Source: Pelargonium nanum
Taxonomy: Eukaryota > Streptophyta > Magnoliopsida > Geraniales > Geraniaceae
NCBI GenBank assembly: GCA_036897485.1
Contig: JAYMTF010000496.1
Location: forward strand, 1-34,993
Reading direction: 5' to 3'
DNA: 34,993 bases
A model generated the notes under the pieces. That model had not been told where the DNA came from, did no database searches, and saw nothing but the letters and a program-made list of their open reading frames with translations. The position numbers and the translations under genes are program-made. Position 1 is the first letter of the stretch. Every line of letters starts with the position of its first letter. Positions 1 to 12,034 of the stretch are shown in pieces.

Positions 1-655
1 CTATGAGTATTTTAATGTTGTAGTGAAATGGGTGTAGAATGGTTTTGTAATGGGTTAGTGGCAAGATTTGAAAGAAAAGGTAGGTTTGATTGTTGTAGAA
101 GATTTTGTCATTGGAGTTTTTGAATATATTATTGTGTTGAGTTTTGTTTGAATGATGATTGGAATTGAATCTAATGAAACTAGAAAATCGGGTTTTAACA
201 ATACAAAATCTCCTTGTCTTCCATTAATGGAAGCTTCATTGGAGCCCTAATCTCTAAAGAGCCAAGTAAGAAGAAGAAGGGCAATTTTGCCATTTTTTAA
301 TTTTACACAGCATGTGCAACGCACATGCTGACCATTTTGGCATTTTTCCATCCTAAAGGACTAACGGTGCAACAATTTGAAACTATAGGTATGCCAAAGT
401 TCACACTTAAAGTTCAGAAATGTCAGATGAAAAAGATATTAAGCATAAGGGGTCTATCAATAATTACCCATAATTAAAATAGAGGGAAAGGTCCATACTC
501 AAATTAAAGGAGAAGTAGGGGAGCTTTTGTAATTTCCACATTCTATCTCGCTTTCTTCACCACATCACCTTCCCCGACCTCACCAGAAAAGCAATCACCA
601 AATTCCGAAAGGGCCTGCGATCGGTGGATCAAATCAACTAGTCGGATCCCTAGCA
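1..655. other. Upstream spacer and probable promoter/5' UTR of the UBA-PUB gene
   Basis: No coding gene is visible. The stretch is AT-rich up to about 540. It then becomes C/T-rich and GC-richer (about 540-655), as expected of a plant 5' UTR. No ATG lies between about 540 and the start codon at 656, so the first ATG of a transcript starting there would be the one used. A perfect 10-bp inverted repeat with a 3-nt loop sits at 308-330. I could not identify a convincing TATA box. Confidence 0.5.
308..330. repeat. Perfect short hairpin (10-bp arms)
   Basis: Arms CAGCATGTGC (308-317) and GCACATGCTG (321-330) are exact reverse complements, separated by AAC. The surrounding text (about 300-400) looks like an old repeat remnant rather than promoter, but this is inference. 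Its role is unknown. Confidence 0.6.
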
Positions 656-3600
656 ATGGCGGGGGCTGGAGTGTCGCTCAAGTGCGGCGACTGCGGTGCG
701 CTGCTGAAGTCGGTAGCGGAAGCTCAGGAGCACGCCGAGCTCACCGCTCACTCCAACTTCTCCGAGTCCACCGAGGCCGTTCTCAACCTCGTCTGCAGCT
801 CCTGCGGCAAGCCTTGCCGATCCAAAACTGTACCGATCCTAACCTTTTATATATTGAACCAGTATTGATTTTTGCTCCAATTTCTATCTCCATTAGTGTC
901 TGCTTCCACATTATTTGATGACTTTGTTTTGGGTACCTTAAACTGTGATTTGGGGGGAATTGGCTATCTTGATTGACCTAGGAATGGAATTAGTTTTTTG
1001 GAGCTGGGGTTTATGGGTTCAGATTCAATTTCGAAGTCTTGTGGTTTATGTTGGACTTAGGCTATGTGTGCTGCAAATCTGGGCACCTAGTATGCTCCAA
1101 AGAACAATTTTGGTGTACAACAGATCAGGGTGCAAGGTGCTGTTCTGATGCTGAGAAAATGTAGAATGAAGAGTTGGGAAATGAGCACTGATAAGCAGTT
1201 GAATGTTAGTTGAAAACATGGGAGTGAAGAGCATTACTTGATCCATTGGCATTCTATTTGAATCTTACTCCTATCATATTCAAACCCAAAATATTACTGT
1301 CCCGAAATGAGTGTCTACTTTCTCATTTTTGTAAAAAAAATAAGGAGGAGTTAATTGGGGTTGCACTTTCCCCTTTGTTTTCCAATGTACTCTTGTTGTG
1401 ACATACTCAAGGGCTTTTAAGTTCTAACTAACATATCTTTGGGATATTGTATGTAATTCATGCATAACCAACTTAGAGGAGGACACTCATTTTGGATTTG
1501 GGACGGTCAGACGGAATGGAGTATTTGAAGTCATTTTACATTTCTGGTCTTGGATTTGTTTTAACTTTTAACATGTGCTTGGTTTTATTTGCTTAGGAAA
1601 TGTTAGAAAAGAGAGTAAAATTCTGAACTTGATACAAAAAATTCATATTCAAATCATAATAATCTATATCCTCCACTAGATTGAGCCCATTGATATGTGT
1701 GTGTGTGTGTGTTATACTTCAGTGTGGGTAAGTTTTGAATGTTTTTGAAGCTGAGATAGCCAATTTTTTTTTTTTTTTTTTTGTTAAACCTAGAGTTCAG
1801 TGTTATTGAATTCGAAATTTTGGACTTTTGGTTTTTGTTTGACCATGAAGGAAAGTGATTTGCATACCAAGAGAACTGGACATACTGAATTTGTGGATAA
1901 GACATTGGAAGCAGCAAAGCCAATAAGTTTGGAGGTTCCAAAGGTGACATCAGAGTCAGGGGATCCAGTTGATGCAAGTAGTAGCTGCCAGCCTGAAGGT
2001 ATTGTTACAATTGATTGTGTCATTTGTATTAGGATTTAGTGTAATGAGAATCTGGAGATACTTTTCTTGCTGTTATGAGAACATTTGATAGGTCAATTAG
2101 TTGGATTATTAATCACAGTTGCGTTCAGCTTTGTGGGTATTGTCTCCACTGACTTTTTCTCATCATATTGATGCACACAGATTTTCTGACCTGCCATTTG
2201 CCCCTCTTTTTAAGCTCTACGTAGAGCATCTATAAGTGTCACTCTCTGCGAAATTATAAAATACTTTGCCTTGATTCTGAATTGGGGCTGTCCATTTTCT
2301 TAGATTTTTAATTGGTGGTTGGTAGTTTTTGTGTGCACTTCAGAATTTGAAATTGAACTTGCACAAAGAGTGCAGGGTGGCTGAAGAACAAAAGGTCATC
2401 ATAATTTTCTTTACCTGAAATTGTAGTAAGACTTAATGCCATTGCCTGCTAAAAACAACGGACATTTTTAATTGCTTTTTTGTGGGTGGGCCTTTCTTAT
2501 TCAAATCTGTTGGGGAAAGTTATTCAGCATACTGTAGTGCCATTGATTGGTCTTTTTTTAATGGAAAAATGGTATAGAGTTGGTTAACTATCTAGTTTCT
2601 ATGAAGATTGGAAATTCTAGCTCAGCCAAGAAGGTTCTTTAATTGGGTTCCAAATGACATGTTGAAGTTTGGGATTTCTGGTTGTGTTTTGTAACTTTGT
2701 CCTCCTTTGTTAATAATTCTCGTATCCTATTTTTTATTTTTTATTTTAAGATTTAAATATCTCAACGCTGAAGTAGTCACCTTGATAAAGTGTCATGAGT
2801 TGGTATACTTATACTATAAATAATTTGACTATTATTGTAACATCTTGTGTCAGCTTGTTGATATATTGCTTGTCATTTTGATATATTTGCTTTGTTATCA
2901 CCTTATTTACCTCTCTCTGCGTGTGTAGAAATGGTTGTGCCAGAGGTTGACAAAAATCTGCTTCAAGAACTTGAAGGAATGGGTTTTCCAGTAGCACGAG
3001 CGACTCGGGCCCTTCACTATTCAGGTGAGCTCGTTGATAAATTCTAACACACAACTACTTCATATGTTAATTGCTCGCAATACTTTTTCAATAGTTGTGG
3101 TCGAATATTTTGTTATATTTCTTGATTCTAGTAATTTCTTTTTTCCTTTACCCCTTTTGCCAACTCATGGTGACATGGGCTTAGGGTATTGGCAGAGCTT
3201 ATTACAATACCATTACTGGAGATGTACACTGCGCGGTTTAACACTTCGTTTGGTTTAGTAACTCGATAACAAGGAATTTGATGTTGAAAATAAGGACTTT
3301 GAGATGCTAGATGATGTACGACATATTGTAGACAGTAACAGCGTTAATGTATTTATCAATGTGTTTACCCTTCATTGAACTCTTGGCTTCGCCGTTGGCA
3401 CGAGGTGCATTTGGAGTTTAGGGTCCTTTGGATCCTAGGCGCAAAGCGCACGGTAAGGCATGGGCCTCAATGAAATGAGGCTCATGTTAAAAACTATAGT
3501 TTTATGAAATAAGTTACAAAATAGTACTTATACTGTTTCAATTATTCCAATTTAGTCCATGTACTTTCATGTGCTACAATTTAGTCCAAAGTTCGAACTT

Positions 3601-6600
3601 CTGTTCCAATTTAATCTGAAGTTGTCTGAAGTCCTAATGAAGGGCCTGTCATTAAATAGGCTAACAAAGACTGTTAAATGTCATTAACACCGTTAGAAAA
3701 CATTAAAATAATATTTTTACTATAATGTTGTTGATGTGGCATATATAATAATAAAACAACGAAGTTAATTTTGGTCGTGTAAATTGGGGCTATTAAAGAT
3801 GAGAAGTCTTCATCATTATTATCCTAATCTAATAGACCAAAATTAAGTCTTCAATTTAAATTGACCTGATGAAGAGCAAAAATTTGATAGTGGCCATGCT
3901 TCAGATACAGCCAAGAGGCGCATGCCTCAAGGGCCTCACATGCTCCTCAATCATAGCGCCTCACCTCAATGAGTTTGAGGCTCTTGTGTGCACCTCGTGC
4001 CTTGGGCTTTTCAAAACACTAGCTTTATTAAAAATCATGTTAATGTTTCGTAGATAGATGGTGTGCTCTTTGTGTTTATCTAAATGTTGTTTCTTCTTCT
4101 TCTTCTTCTTCAGGTAACACTAGCCTTGAGACCGCTGTCAATTGGTTAGTTGAACATGAGAATGACATGGATATAGATGAGATGCCTTTGGTACGACATT
4201 TATGCTTAGAGGCTATTTGTTCTTTATAAGGTCACTTGTATATCTCTTTTTGCATTCACATGTTCCACATTTATCATCTCTTTTACTCTTGTGTATATAC
4301 GTCATATATATTCCGAGTAGTATAATCCCAGCATACATATATTGATATGATGCCCTTGTTTTGTTATCTTTCCTTAAATACACACTCGTTTCCTTTTCTA
4401 TTCATTTTTTCCAAACTGTCACCTATCTTCTCTGTTTTTACACTGTTTTTATGCACATGTGGCACTCACATTCTAGTAATTTGGGAATTTAAGGTAGCGT
4501 TTGGTTTAGAAATTTGATGGGAATGGAAATGAGAATGAAATCCATTTTCATTGCCATATCTATTTCAAGGTAATGTTGTTTGGTTAACACAAAGTAAAAA
4601 AGAAATGTTAAATGAAATTAATCAAATTATTCACTTTTTAGAAAATATTTAAATAATTATGCAAAAATAAAATAAATGTCTTGTCATTTAGGATTGAGGA
4701 ATGTTGACGAATAAATTTTTTTCAAAATCAATATTTGGTAATAAAATGTCTAGATTTGTTCATAAGTGCATTTTTTTTTCGTGAAACGGAATCCATAATT
4801 TCCTCTAAATTTTTTACAATACATAACAAAAAAATCAGTCCAATCTTACATTTGAGCATAAAGTTATGCTTTTTTCTCCTTCCAGATTTTGTGCATATTA
4901 ATATGCATTGTTTTTTTTAAAAACAAACTCATAATCATGTTTCTTCCCGGAAGTGGCATGATAAAATTTTTCTTTATCCCAATTGAACAATTAAATACAA
5001 AGTTAAATTTTTTGAAATTTTCGGTTAAATAGCATAAAAGAGTGAAAATTGGAATGAGAATCCCATTCCATCTATTTGGAGGTAATCAACTTGTTCATAA
5101 ATCATAAGTGAGGGAATGAATGGAAATAAGGGATTATAGTCCAAAGTATTCCAAGCACCATTAATTTCCGTTCTCATTCTCATTTTCATTTCAATTCCCA
5201 AACCAAAAATTCTAATCCAAACGCTACCCAAATGTTTTAAGAGAAGAGTATGTCACATTGATATACTTACGAGTGGAAGACATCTTTTACATTTTTCTTA
5301 TGAGTTGATGCAAAGTAGAAGTCCTCTGTTTCATGCTTGTTTTCCTGTACACAACGCTCCTTGGTACTGCAATTGTTGCTTTTTTTTTCTTCCCTCTGCT
5401 TAACATGCACATATCTCTCATCTTGCACCTAATCTCTTACTTTTTTTAAAGATGGTATCTTGGTGTCTGACCTCCTAAATTCTTTGTAATGCTTTAAATA
5501 AGGAACTTTCTCCATCATTTAACTGTCTTGCTTACTCAGGTACCTGTCAACACCAAAGCTGAGGCTTCTAAACCTTCTCTCACACCAGAAGAAGTTAGGA
5601 TCAAAGCACAAGAACTCAGGTATTGTTTAGTGCATTCTTAGGAGTCAATATGGGCACCATGTTATGTTGTTGCTGCTTGGTAAACTTTCATCTTTGCTAT
5701 GGAAACTTGTGCCGTTGCAATATTCTCCTCAACATCATTATCTCTTGCCATTATTTCTTCAATGCAGTTAGTTTTTAGATTTTTTTGCTTACTTGACCTT
5801 TGCATTTTTTATTGGGTGAGCCCAGTTTACTTACTCTTATTATAATGCATATTTTGACTTTGTAATGTAGTGCTGTCTCACTAATCTTTTAGACTCTAAA
5901 ACATTAGTATTCTGAAAGATAAGAGTATTGATAAAAATCTGAAACATTTGTACCTTTTGTTTTGTTTGGAGCAAGCAGGGCAATTCCCCTTTTTATAGGG
6001 TATTTTCTGTTTTCTAGTCGTAATGAGGATTCAACATGTCAATTACTAATCCAATGATACTATATTAATATGTCAATAATGAAATTTATTATTAGCATAA
6101 CATACACACCAAATACAAAGAAAAAAAAACCCTACACTACACGCACACTCACACCTACATACCAATGCCCTAGAGGTGCCACGAATCCGGGACCTCAAGT
6201 ATGGATGTCAAGCATTTATACCGCTCTACCAATGGGGCGTTGGTAACAATACTATACTTGATAAGTAGCATACATGTCTTTTTGCCACACTTGGACATGT
6301 CTCCAATTATGGCTTCCTTAGTTCAGCCAAAGGTCGAATACAACTTTTCTAAGGTTTCCCATTTTTATCCTCTCTCTCTCTCTCTCTTTATATATATATA
6401 GCAACACACACATAAATATATATTTTATTGTTGGTAACTAAGAGGGACCGTTTCTGCATGAAGCATGTCTATATTGGAGCAAAGTTTTGAACATGTTATA
6501 TGCTTTTGTTATTTGGATCGTGCCTCGCTTTGTGCATGCAGTAATCTTACTCCTGAGTCCTGCCCTCTGCCAATGACATTGCAGCATTTGCATGGTCTTG

Positions 6601-9600
6601 TTCATTTTGTCTTCCCCACCCACCCCCATTGGTTTGTGAAGTCAATACACATCATGACATCAAGTTGTAATATATATTTCGGCTTTCATATCATTTTGCA
6701 TATAGTTCTTATTTGTTCAACGGTTCAACCGTTTCTTAGTATCTTTCCAATATTTTTTGCATGAAGGGCTTGAACTCACATAAGAGGGAAAATTCTCAAG
6801 GTCTTATTTCTCTTCTTTTATCATTTTGCTCTTTCTCAATGTAATTGTTCTTTCATACAAGGGAGCGGGCTCGCAAGAAAAAAGAGGAAGAAGAAAGGAG
6901 AATGGAAAGAGAAAGAGAGAAGGTGCTCTAAATTCTTCTCTGTTACTGCTCTGTTATACTATATGACTTTTATTTATGAATCAATTTTGTTCATGGCTTT
7001 TGTTTGTAAACTTTGTGAAGTTATGAAAGTATTTCTCATTCTAGATCCTCATTGAGTAGAGACTTATAAATGTTTCCAAAAGACTTGAAGTTATTTTACA
7101 GCTTGGCAAATATGCGAAGTACCTAGTCTCTACCTATCCTTAATGTATCTTGGTGACTTGAGGACCATTTATATCCTTCCACTTGCTTTCAGTTCCATCA
7201 TACAAATGGTCTGTTAGGAAAGTTAGGCACAGAGCAAGTAGTTAAGAGTGCTTCTATTTTCTTCATTTTGTATAGATATATAATTTACTGTTTAGTATGG
7301 AGTTTGGAAGGGAGTCTTACATGTTAAGAGTGGGATGTATAAAGTGTTTTGTGCTCATGTACCTCTCAAATCTGGGAAGATCTTTTGAAGATGGCTTTAT
7401 AATATGTTAACAGATTCAAAATTTGAGTTTTGAAATAAGCGCAGGTAGGGTTTTGAATTTTTGAGATGGATGATTTGGTCTTTTGGAATTTTGAAGTTTT
7501 GAAATAAAGGCCTTCATGAATTCTTTCTCTCTACTTGGGGAAATAAGGTTACTAATTTTGTGTATTACATTATCAGGAGAGAATTCGAGTGGGCAAGGAA
7601 CTCCTTGAAGCCAAGCGAATTGAAGAAGAAAATGAACGGAAACGGTTTGACCCAACCTAACATATGTCTTGTTTTATCATTTTTGTATTTGCATCTCAAT
7701 CTAAAATGTATGAGCTTTAACAGTTTGTTCTTGCAGTTTGATGGCTTTGCGAAAAGCAGAGAAAGAGGAGGAGAGAAGAGCTAGAGAAAAAATTCGTCAA
7801 AAATTGGAAGAAGACAAGGTTTCAAATATGTTTATAATATTTTATAAACCTAAGAATATATTTTTTGTATTTGTTCTATTTACTGTGGGTCATGAGGTGA
7901 AGGAATTCAATGATTAATATTTACTATGTAAATTTTCATGCTATATTCATTGATTAAAGCTTTCCTCCAGGAGACTGACGACAAAAGAAATAACTTCTTT
8001 TAGTGGTTGTCTAGTCAGTAAGTGGGTTTGCCTTCTATATGTGCAGCAGATGTATAGTGTTTGTATTGGCAGATTCTAAGTATTGTGTTAAGACTCCAAT
8101 TTCAAATATTAGCTTGTGATGTGTTCATATAGTATAACGTGCTTTCTAGATTTATGAAGATGGAGGTACTGGCTGTACTTATGTATGTAATCTGCGTAAA
8201 ACCTGTAGCAATTTGATGTGTTAATGGATATAATTTGTCATTGTAGAATAACTGCGACTTGCATAATGATTAATTTCTCATTGTAAGAGAAATGAAATAA
8301 GACCTCATTGAACATATTATTACAGTTGAAAAATATTATATTCTAGGTGGATGCTTTGCCCATCTCAATTAGATTCTTTGATCATTTATCAGGTTGATTG
8401 ATTTGTTTGTTTATGAATCCAGGCAGAAAGGAGACGGAAGCTTGGGTTGCCACCTGAGGACCCCGAAGCTGCCAAACCTTCAGTGCCTGTTGTGCAGGAG
8501 AAGAAGGTAATGTGTAATTGTTTTAGTATGATGAAGTTGTACATTGCTTTCTGTTGGATACATGTCATAAGTATAGACTTTTTCAAACTGCAGAGTTCAT
8601 TACCTATTAGACCTGCCACAAAGGCTGAGCAAATGAGGGAGTGTCTACGATCTCTCAAACAACATCACAAGGTGAATACTAAAATGAACTTTGTTATCAG
8701 TTGGTCTGTTGGCCAAAGCACCGGCCTCTTTCAAGATCCTTGGAATTAGACTATCCCCTATCATTATATTATGATTGACTAGTTACAATCTTGTCATGTT
8801 GTCTAATGTTTCTTTGAGAACCCATTTTGGAAAATCTAGTCTGCAAATTGCCCGACCTTGTGGACCTGTATACAAGGAAAGGTCCTTATTTAATGGTTTA
8901 TGTGTTGAAATGTTATAAAATACTGTATATTCTGGAAAACATGCAGTTAGTGCAAGTTGTTGCTCTTGGGACTTGGTCGAGGATGTATAGTTCAAAGTTA
9001 GGATTCTTGGAACCAAATCTTACATGTAGAATAAGTATAAACAGATCTTGTTTTATTTCTTGCTACACTGTTAAGGTATTGTTGCGGTGATGAAAAAAGA
9101 ATTTAACATGCCTAAAGTTAAGACACTAATAATGGAATAACTCGTTTACTACTTCTGGCATACTATTTTGTGCTTTGAATGATAACCTATCAGTATATAT
9201 TGACTAGGAATATATATGTTAAAAGCAGTAATCTGACTTGTTGCCTACTGTCTGAAGGACGATGATGCCAAAGTTAAAAGAGGATTCCAGACTCTGCTGA
9301 CTTTTGTAGGGAATGTTGCCAAAAATCCTAACGAGGAGAAGTTCAGAAAAATTAGACTCAGCAATCCATCTATTCAGGTCAGGAGCTTCAACTATATATT
9401 TGCTTTTGTGGCTACAATTATCCATGTTTGTCATCTTCATACTTTCTTCCCAAACCAAACCTCAAATTAGCCTGAAGTATTTTTCAAAGATTCTGTTGCT
9501 CTTGGCGAAAGACCAAAATTCTTTGATGCTTACTAGTCCCAAGTTATTATATATTCCAAGTGTTCTGGGCATCTTTGTAACTTATTCATTTCTTTTTCTG

Positions 9601-10583
9601 ATTCTAGCTACACTCATTTTTTTCATCCACCATCCACCATCAATCATCAGTCTCAATTAATTTAAAACTTAAAATCATTCTCTTTTTTTTTGGGAACTGC
9701 CGCTGCTGTCATTAACATGTAACTATAACTGATATAACTATTACCACTTGTCCTTTTCATCGTCTTTTTTCAACCCATATTGCTTGCATTTACAAATCTT
9801 TCTCACCACTTCAACATGTCAAGGTGAGAGTGCTGACTTCTGTTACATCTACTAGAATCATCATTTTCTCAATCACCAGAAGAACTCACAAAAACACCAC
9901 CAACCACCCCAATACAATCTTTCTATTATTTTTGTATGTAGCCACCGCTACAAGACTTGCGTCAGTTACTTTTTTACCATTACATTATTATTTTTTGTTC
10001 TTATTCCTTCTTGTACGCTTTCAGCTGGTATAAATAGTATATGAAATGATGTTTTGGAATAGCATCTGAGAACCAAATAACTAAAAAGCAACTGAAAAGA
10101 ACCTAATTTAGGATTGTGCCTATCTGTGATGTTAGAGAATCCAGATCTTGATGAAAGCCACTCTACTGAATGAGCTCTGTTCTGATTAAACAGCAATTAG
10201 ACTCGTAAAATCTGAATCTTCTCTAGAACTTGTCTGAATCCAAAGCTATCCCAACTAGTCTCAGTTCTTTTTGGAAGAAAAAAAACCTTGTTTTCTTGGG
10301 AATAATAAGGATAATCTGCACTATGGAGTGAGCAATACTTGTGTGCAACTTAAGTATTTACATTGCATGCCTTTCCTGACCTACATTGATATGGTGTTGT
10401 TACCAGGAAAGAGTTGGTTCATTGAAAGGGGGAATTGAGTTTCTCGAGATATGCGGATTTGAGAAAATTGAAGGAGGTGAGTTCTTGTTTCTGCCAAGGG
10501 AGAAGGTGGACATGGCAGTTCTGAATTCAGCTGGATCCGAACTTGACTCCGCAATAAAAAATCCGTTTTTTGGTGTCCTCTGA
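656..10583 (+). CDS. UBA and PUB/PUG domain protein with two N-terminal C2H2-like zinc fingers
   Basis: Twelve coding exons: 656-829, 1851-1998, 2929-3024, 4114-4190, 5540-5619, 6862-6922, 7577-7644, 7737-7818, 8423-8506, 8594-8671, 9258-9377, 10407-10583. They give 414 residues and all introns are GT-AG. Two zinc-finger-like motifs share the spacing C-x2-C-x12-H-x5-H (C10, C13, H26, H32 and C47, C50, H63, H69); the second is split by intron 1. A UBA domain spans about 113-155, with the typical MGFP loop at 125-128. A long Lys/Glu/Arg-rich, probably coiled-coil region covers about 185-270. A PUB/PUG domain fills about 300-405. In known families UBA binds ubiquitin and PUB binds the CDC48/p97 C-terminus. 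A role as a cytosolic or nuclear adaptor between ubiquitinated clients and CDC48 is inferred. It resembles the Arabidopsis UBA/TS-N domain protein At1g04850 (from memory). The start is the first ATG after a C/T-rich leader. Confidence 0.9.
1295..1523. mobile_element. Degenerate Stowaway-like MITE in intron 1 of the UBA-PUB gene
   Basis: The left end reads CTGTCCCGAAATGAGTGTC after a TA (1295-1296). The right end carries GACACTCATTTTGG (1480s-1490s) and closes with GGACGG...GACGGAATGGAG before a TA (1522-1523). These match the known Stowaway end CTCCCTCCGTCCCAAAATGAGTGTC and the TA target duplication. The length, about 225 bp, suits the family. There is no coding capacity. Confidence 0.65.
1699..1782. 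repeat. GT microsatellite and poly(T) tract
   Basis: A run of about seven to eight GT units near 1699-1713 is followed by a T run of about 18 near 1765-1782. Both lie in the last part of intron 1 of the UBA-PUB gene. The T run may add to the pyrimidine-rich context of the acceptor at 1850 but is not at the usual distance. Confidence 0.8.
3390..4025. repeat. Putative foldback/MITE-like repeat in intron 3 of the UBA-PUB gene
   Basis: GGCACGAGGTGCA near the left end (about 3397-3410) reappears as its reverse complement TGCACCTCGTGCC near the right end (about 3988-4002). Further inside are GC-rich segments built from GGGCCTCA and TGAGGC words on both sides. The middle contains the phrase AATTTAGTCCATGTACTTTC, a type of sequence often met in plant non-autonomous elements (recall only). 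Termini and target duplication could not be fixed. Confidence 0.4.
4092..4113 (+). repeat. CTT microsatellite acting as the intron 3 polypyrimidine tract
   Basis: Repeated TTC/CTT units run directly into the CAG acceptor at 4111-4113 of the UBA-PUB gene. The microsatellite therefore forms the pyrimidine tract of this splice site, and length variation here would change it. Confidence 0.75.
4493..5228. mobile_element. MITE with GGTAGCGTTTGG terminal inverted repeats
   Basis: The left end (4493-4511) and the reverse complement of the right end (5210-5228) agree at 18 of 19 positions, starting GGTAGCGTTTGG. Inside both ends come similar runs of GGAATGGAAATGAGAATG type, so the inverted homology extends imperfectly for perhaps 50 bp. 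The 736-bp element lies in intron 4 of the UBA-PUB gene and has no transposase. A target duplication is not clear, so the superfamily is not assigned. Confidence 0.75.
6118..6250 (-). mobile_element. tRNA-derived SINE-like sequence in intron 5 of the UBA-PUB gene
   Basis: Read on the minus strand, an A-box-like segment (CCATTGGTAGAGCGG, 6221-6235) is followed about 30 nt later by a B-box-like segment (GGTCCCGGATTCG, 6182-6194). The sequence then runs to a T-rich 3' end (6121-6129 on the plus strand is an A run). This order and spacing fit plant tRNA-derived SINEs, and a short T tail recalls the Au-SINE group. Target duplications were not clear. It could also be a diverged tRNA relic. Confidence 0.5.
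6369..6401. repeat. Compound CT and TA microsatellite
   Basis: A run of about ten CT units is followed directly by TATATATATATA. It lies in intron 5 of the UBA-PUB gene, just downstream of the SINE-like sequence. Likely polymorphic. Confidence 0.8.
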
Positions 10584-10740
10584 GTGAAAGATACTTCGAT
10601 TTGTAACTCTGCTGTAGGATCAATTTGCAATATAAATTTGACAAGTAGTACATCTGGTCTGCTATTTTCACTCAAGATAGAACAGTTACCTTCTAAACCA
10701 AACCTTTGCTTTTGTTCAGATCCGGAATATTTATAAAAAA

Positions 10741-10810
10741 AATTGCACTCTATTCTGCATATAGCATTTGTAGTTTACACTGTTTATTACTAATTGCACT
10801 CTATTCTGCA
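10741..10810. repeat. Perfect 19-bp direct repeat, 51-bp period
   Basis: AATTGCACTCTATTCTGCA occurs identically at 10741-10759 and 10792-10810, in the 3' flank of the UBA-PUB gene. This probably reflects a local slippage duplication. Confidence 0.85.
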
Positions 10811-11892
10811 AATGAAAAGTTTGTTTGTGTGAAATCAGCCTCAGCCTCAGAAACCAAAACAAAGCACGTGAATTTGATTGAAAAGGTAGTATTGTGAAGC
10901 AAGCAAACAAAAGCTAGTTACACGAACGAGAGAGCTCTGTCTGGGACTCATTTCATAGGCCCCATACCACACCACACCACACCTCAATTAGACTCTACTT
11001 CTTTTTAGCTATCAACACAAACACTAAATGTCGTAATTAGACTGATTGAATTGACTGAAAATTTAACTGTTTGGTGTTCAAATTTTTTTCTAAAAGAAAC
11101 TCGTAGCTCTGTGGTTGAATGTTGTGATGGTCCATATAGAATTTGACAAAAAGAAAGATAAAAAAAAAAAAAAAAAGACTTCCGATGGAGATTGTTAAAT
11201 TTTGAGAGTGCGGAGCGTCATAAAAAACAAGACTTGCACATGTAATTATCATGTGCAAAATGAACCTAAAAATGCAAGTTCAAGTTCAAACATTTTCATG
11301 ACCCATCATAGATTTGTCTTATATTTTGTCGAAGATTTTAGAGGTTTGGAGAACTTAAGATTTTAGCACATCTTATGATAATTCTTTATTTATTTAAAAT
11401 AATTATTAGTTTCTTGGAATTTGTAGAATGTTATAGATAATTGTCTAAATGTCGGTAGCGCCAATTGTTAGAGAAATCATTCGACCTATTATAGTCTGTC
11501 CGGTTCCATTTATTTTGTGTTTTGACTGAGAGTATTAGTAATAAATTTGAAATCTCGACAATCTTTAAATTAATATCTTGATACACACAATCTCTAGTTA
11601 CAAGTAAAAATACCTACAAATTAGTAAAGTATGTATATATAACCTATTGGCTTATTAAACTTCCATTTTAGACAAATGAAAAAAGAAATTATCTACTTTG
11701 ATTTATTCTAATTCTAAAACTAACCCAAAATTGTCTAAAAACTTACTTCACTTGCCAGTAATTACTCAAAATACCAATTATTATAATAAAATGGAATTTA
11801 ATAATTAATAAAAGTCAGTTACTGAAATACAGTAACGTGGCCTGCTCTGGTTTTACCTTGAAGACCTATTTCCTCACAGCCTGTCACTCCAA

Positions 11893-11921
11893 CTTCTCTC
11901 TCGCTCTCTCTCTCTCTCTTC
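11893..11921 (+). promoter_or_regulatory. CT-rich (Y-patch/GAGA-type) tract in the TBC leader
   Basis: A CTCTCTCGCTCTCTCTCTCTC tract lies about 115-140 nt upstream of the TBC start codon. Such pyrimidine patches are common near plant transcription start sites and in 5' UTRs. The exact start of transcription cannot be read from sequence. Confidence 0.4.
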
Positions 11922-12034
11922 GAGGAAGACGAAGACGAGAAACCAGCAGAGAAGAGAAGAAGAGAACAACACACTTCGATCTTCATCAACCTCACAAAAC
12001 CCTAGACCTCCAATCCATTTGTTTCGATCAACAA

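Larger units (their letters stand above)
10584..12034. other. Spacer between the UBA-PUB and TBC genes
   Basis: No gene is supported here. It should contain the 3' UTR of the upstream gene and the promoter and 5' UTR of the TBC gene. Notable content: a perfect 19-bp direct repeat at 10741-10759 and 10792-10810; an A run near 11161-11176; AT-rich DNA from about 11500 to 11835; and a CT-rich tract at about 11896-11919 close to the TBC start. There is no ATG between 11840 and 12035. Confidence 0.6.

Noticed and set aside
11837..12034. N-terminal extension of the TBC protein (open frame from 11837)
   Set aside because: It starts with GTG, not ATG, and translates a CT-rich leader into low-complexity residues. 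The family-like start MVKKRVPDWLN begins at 12035.
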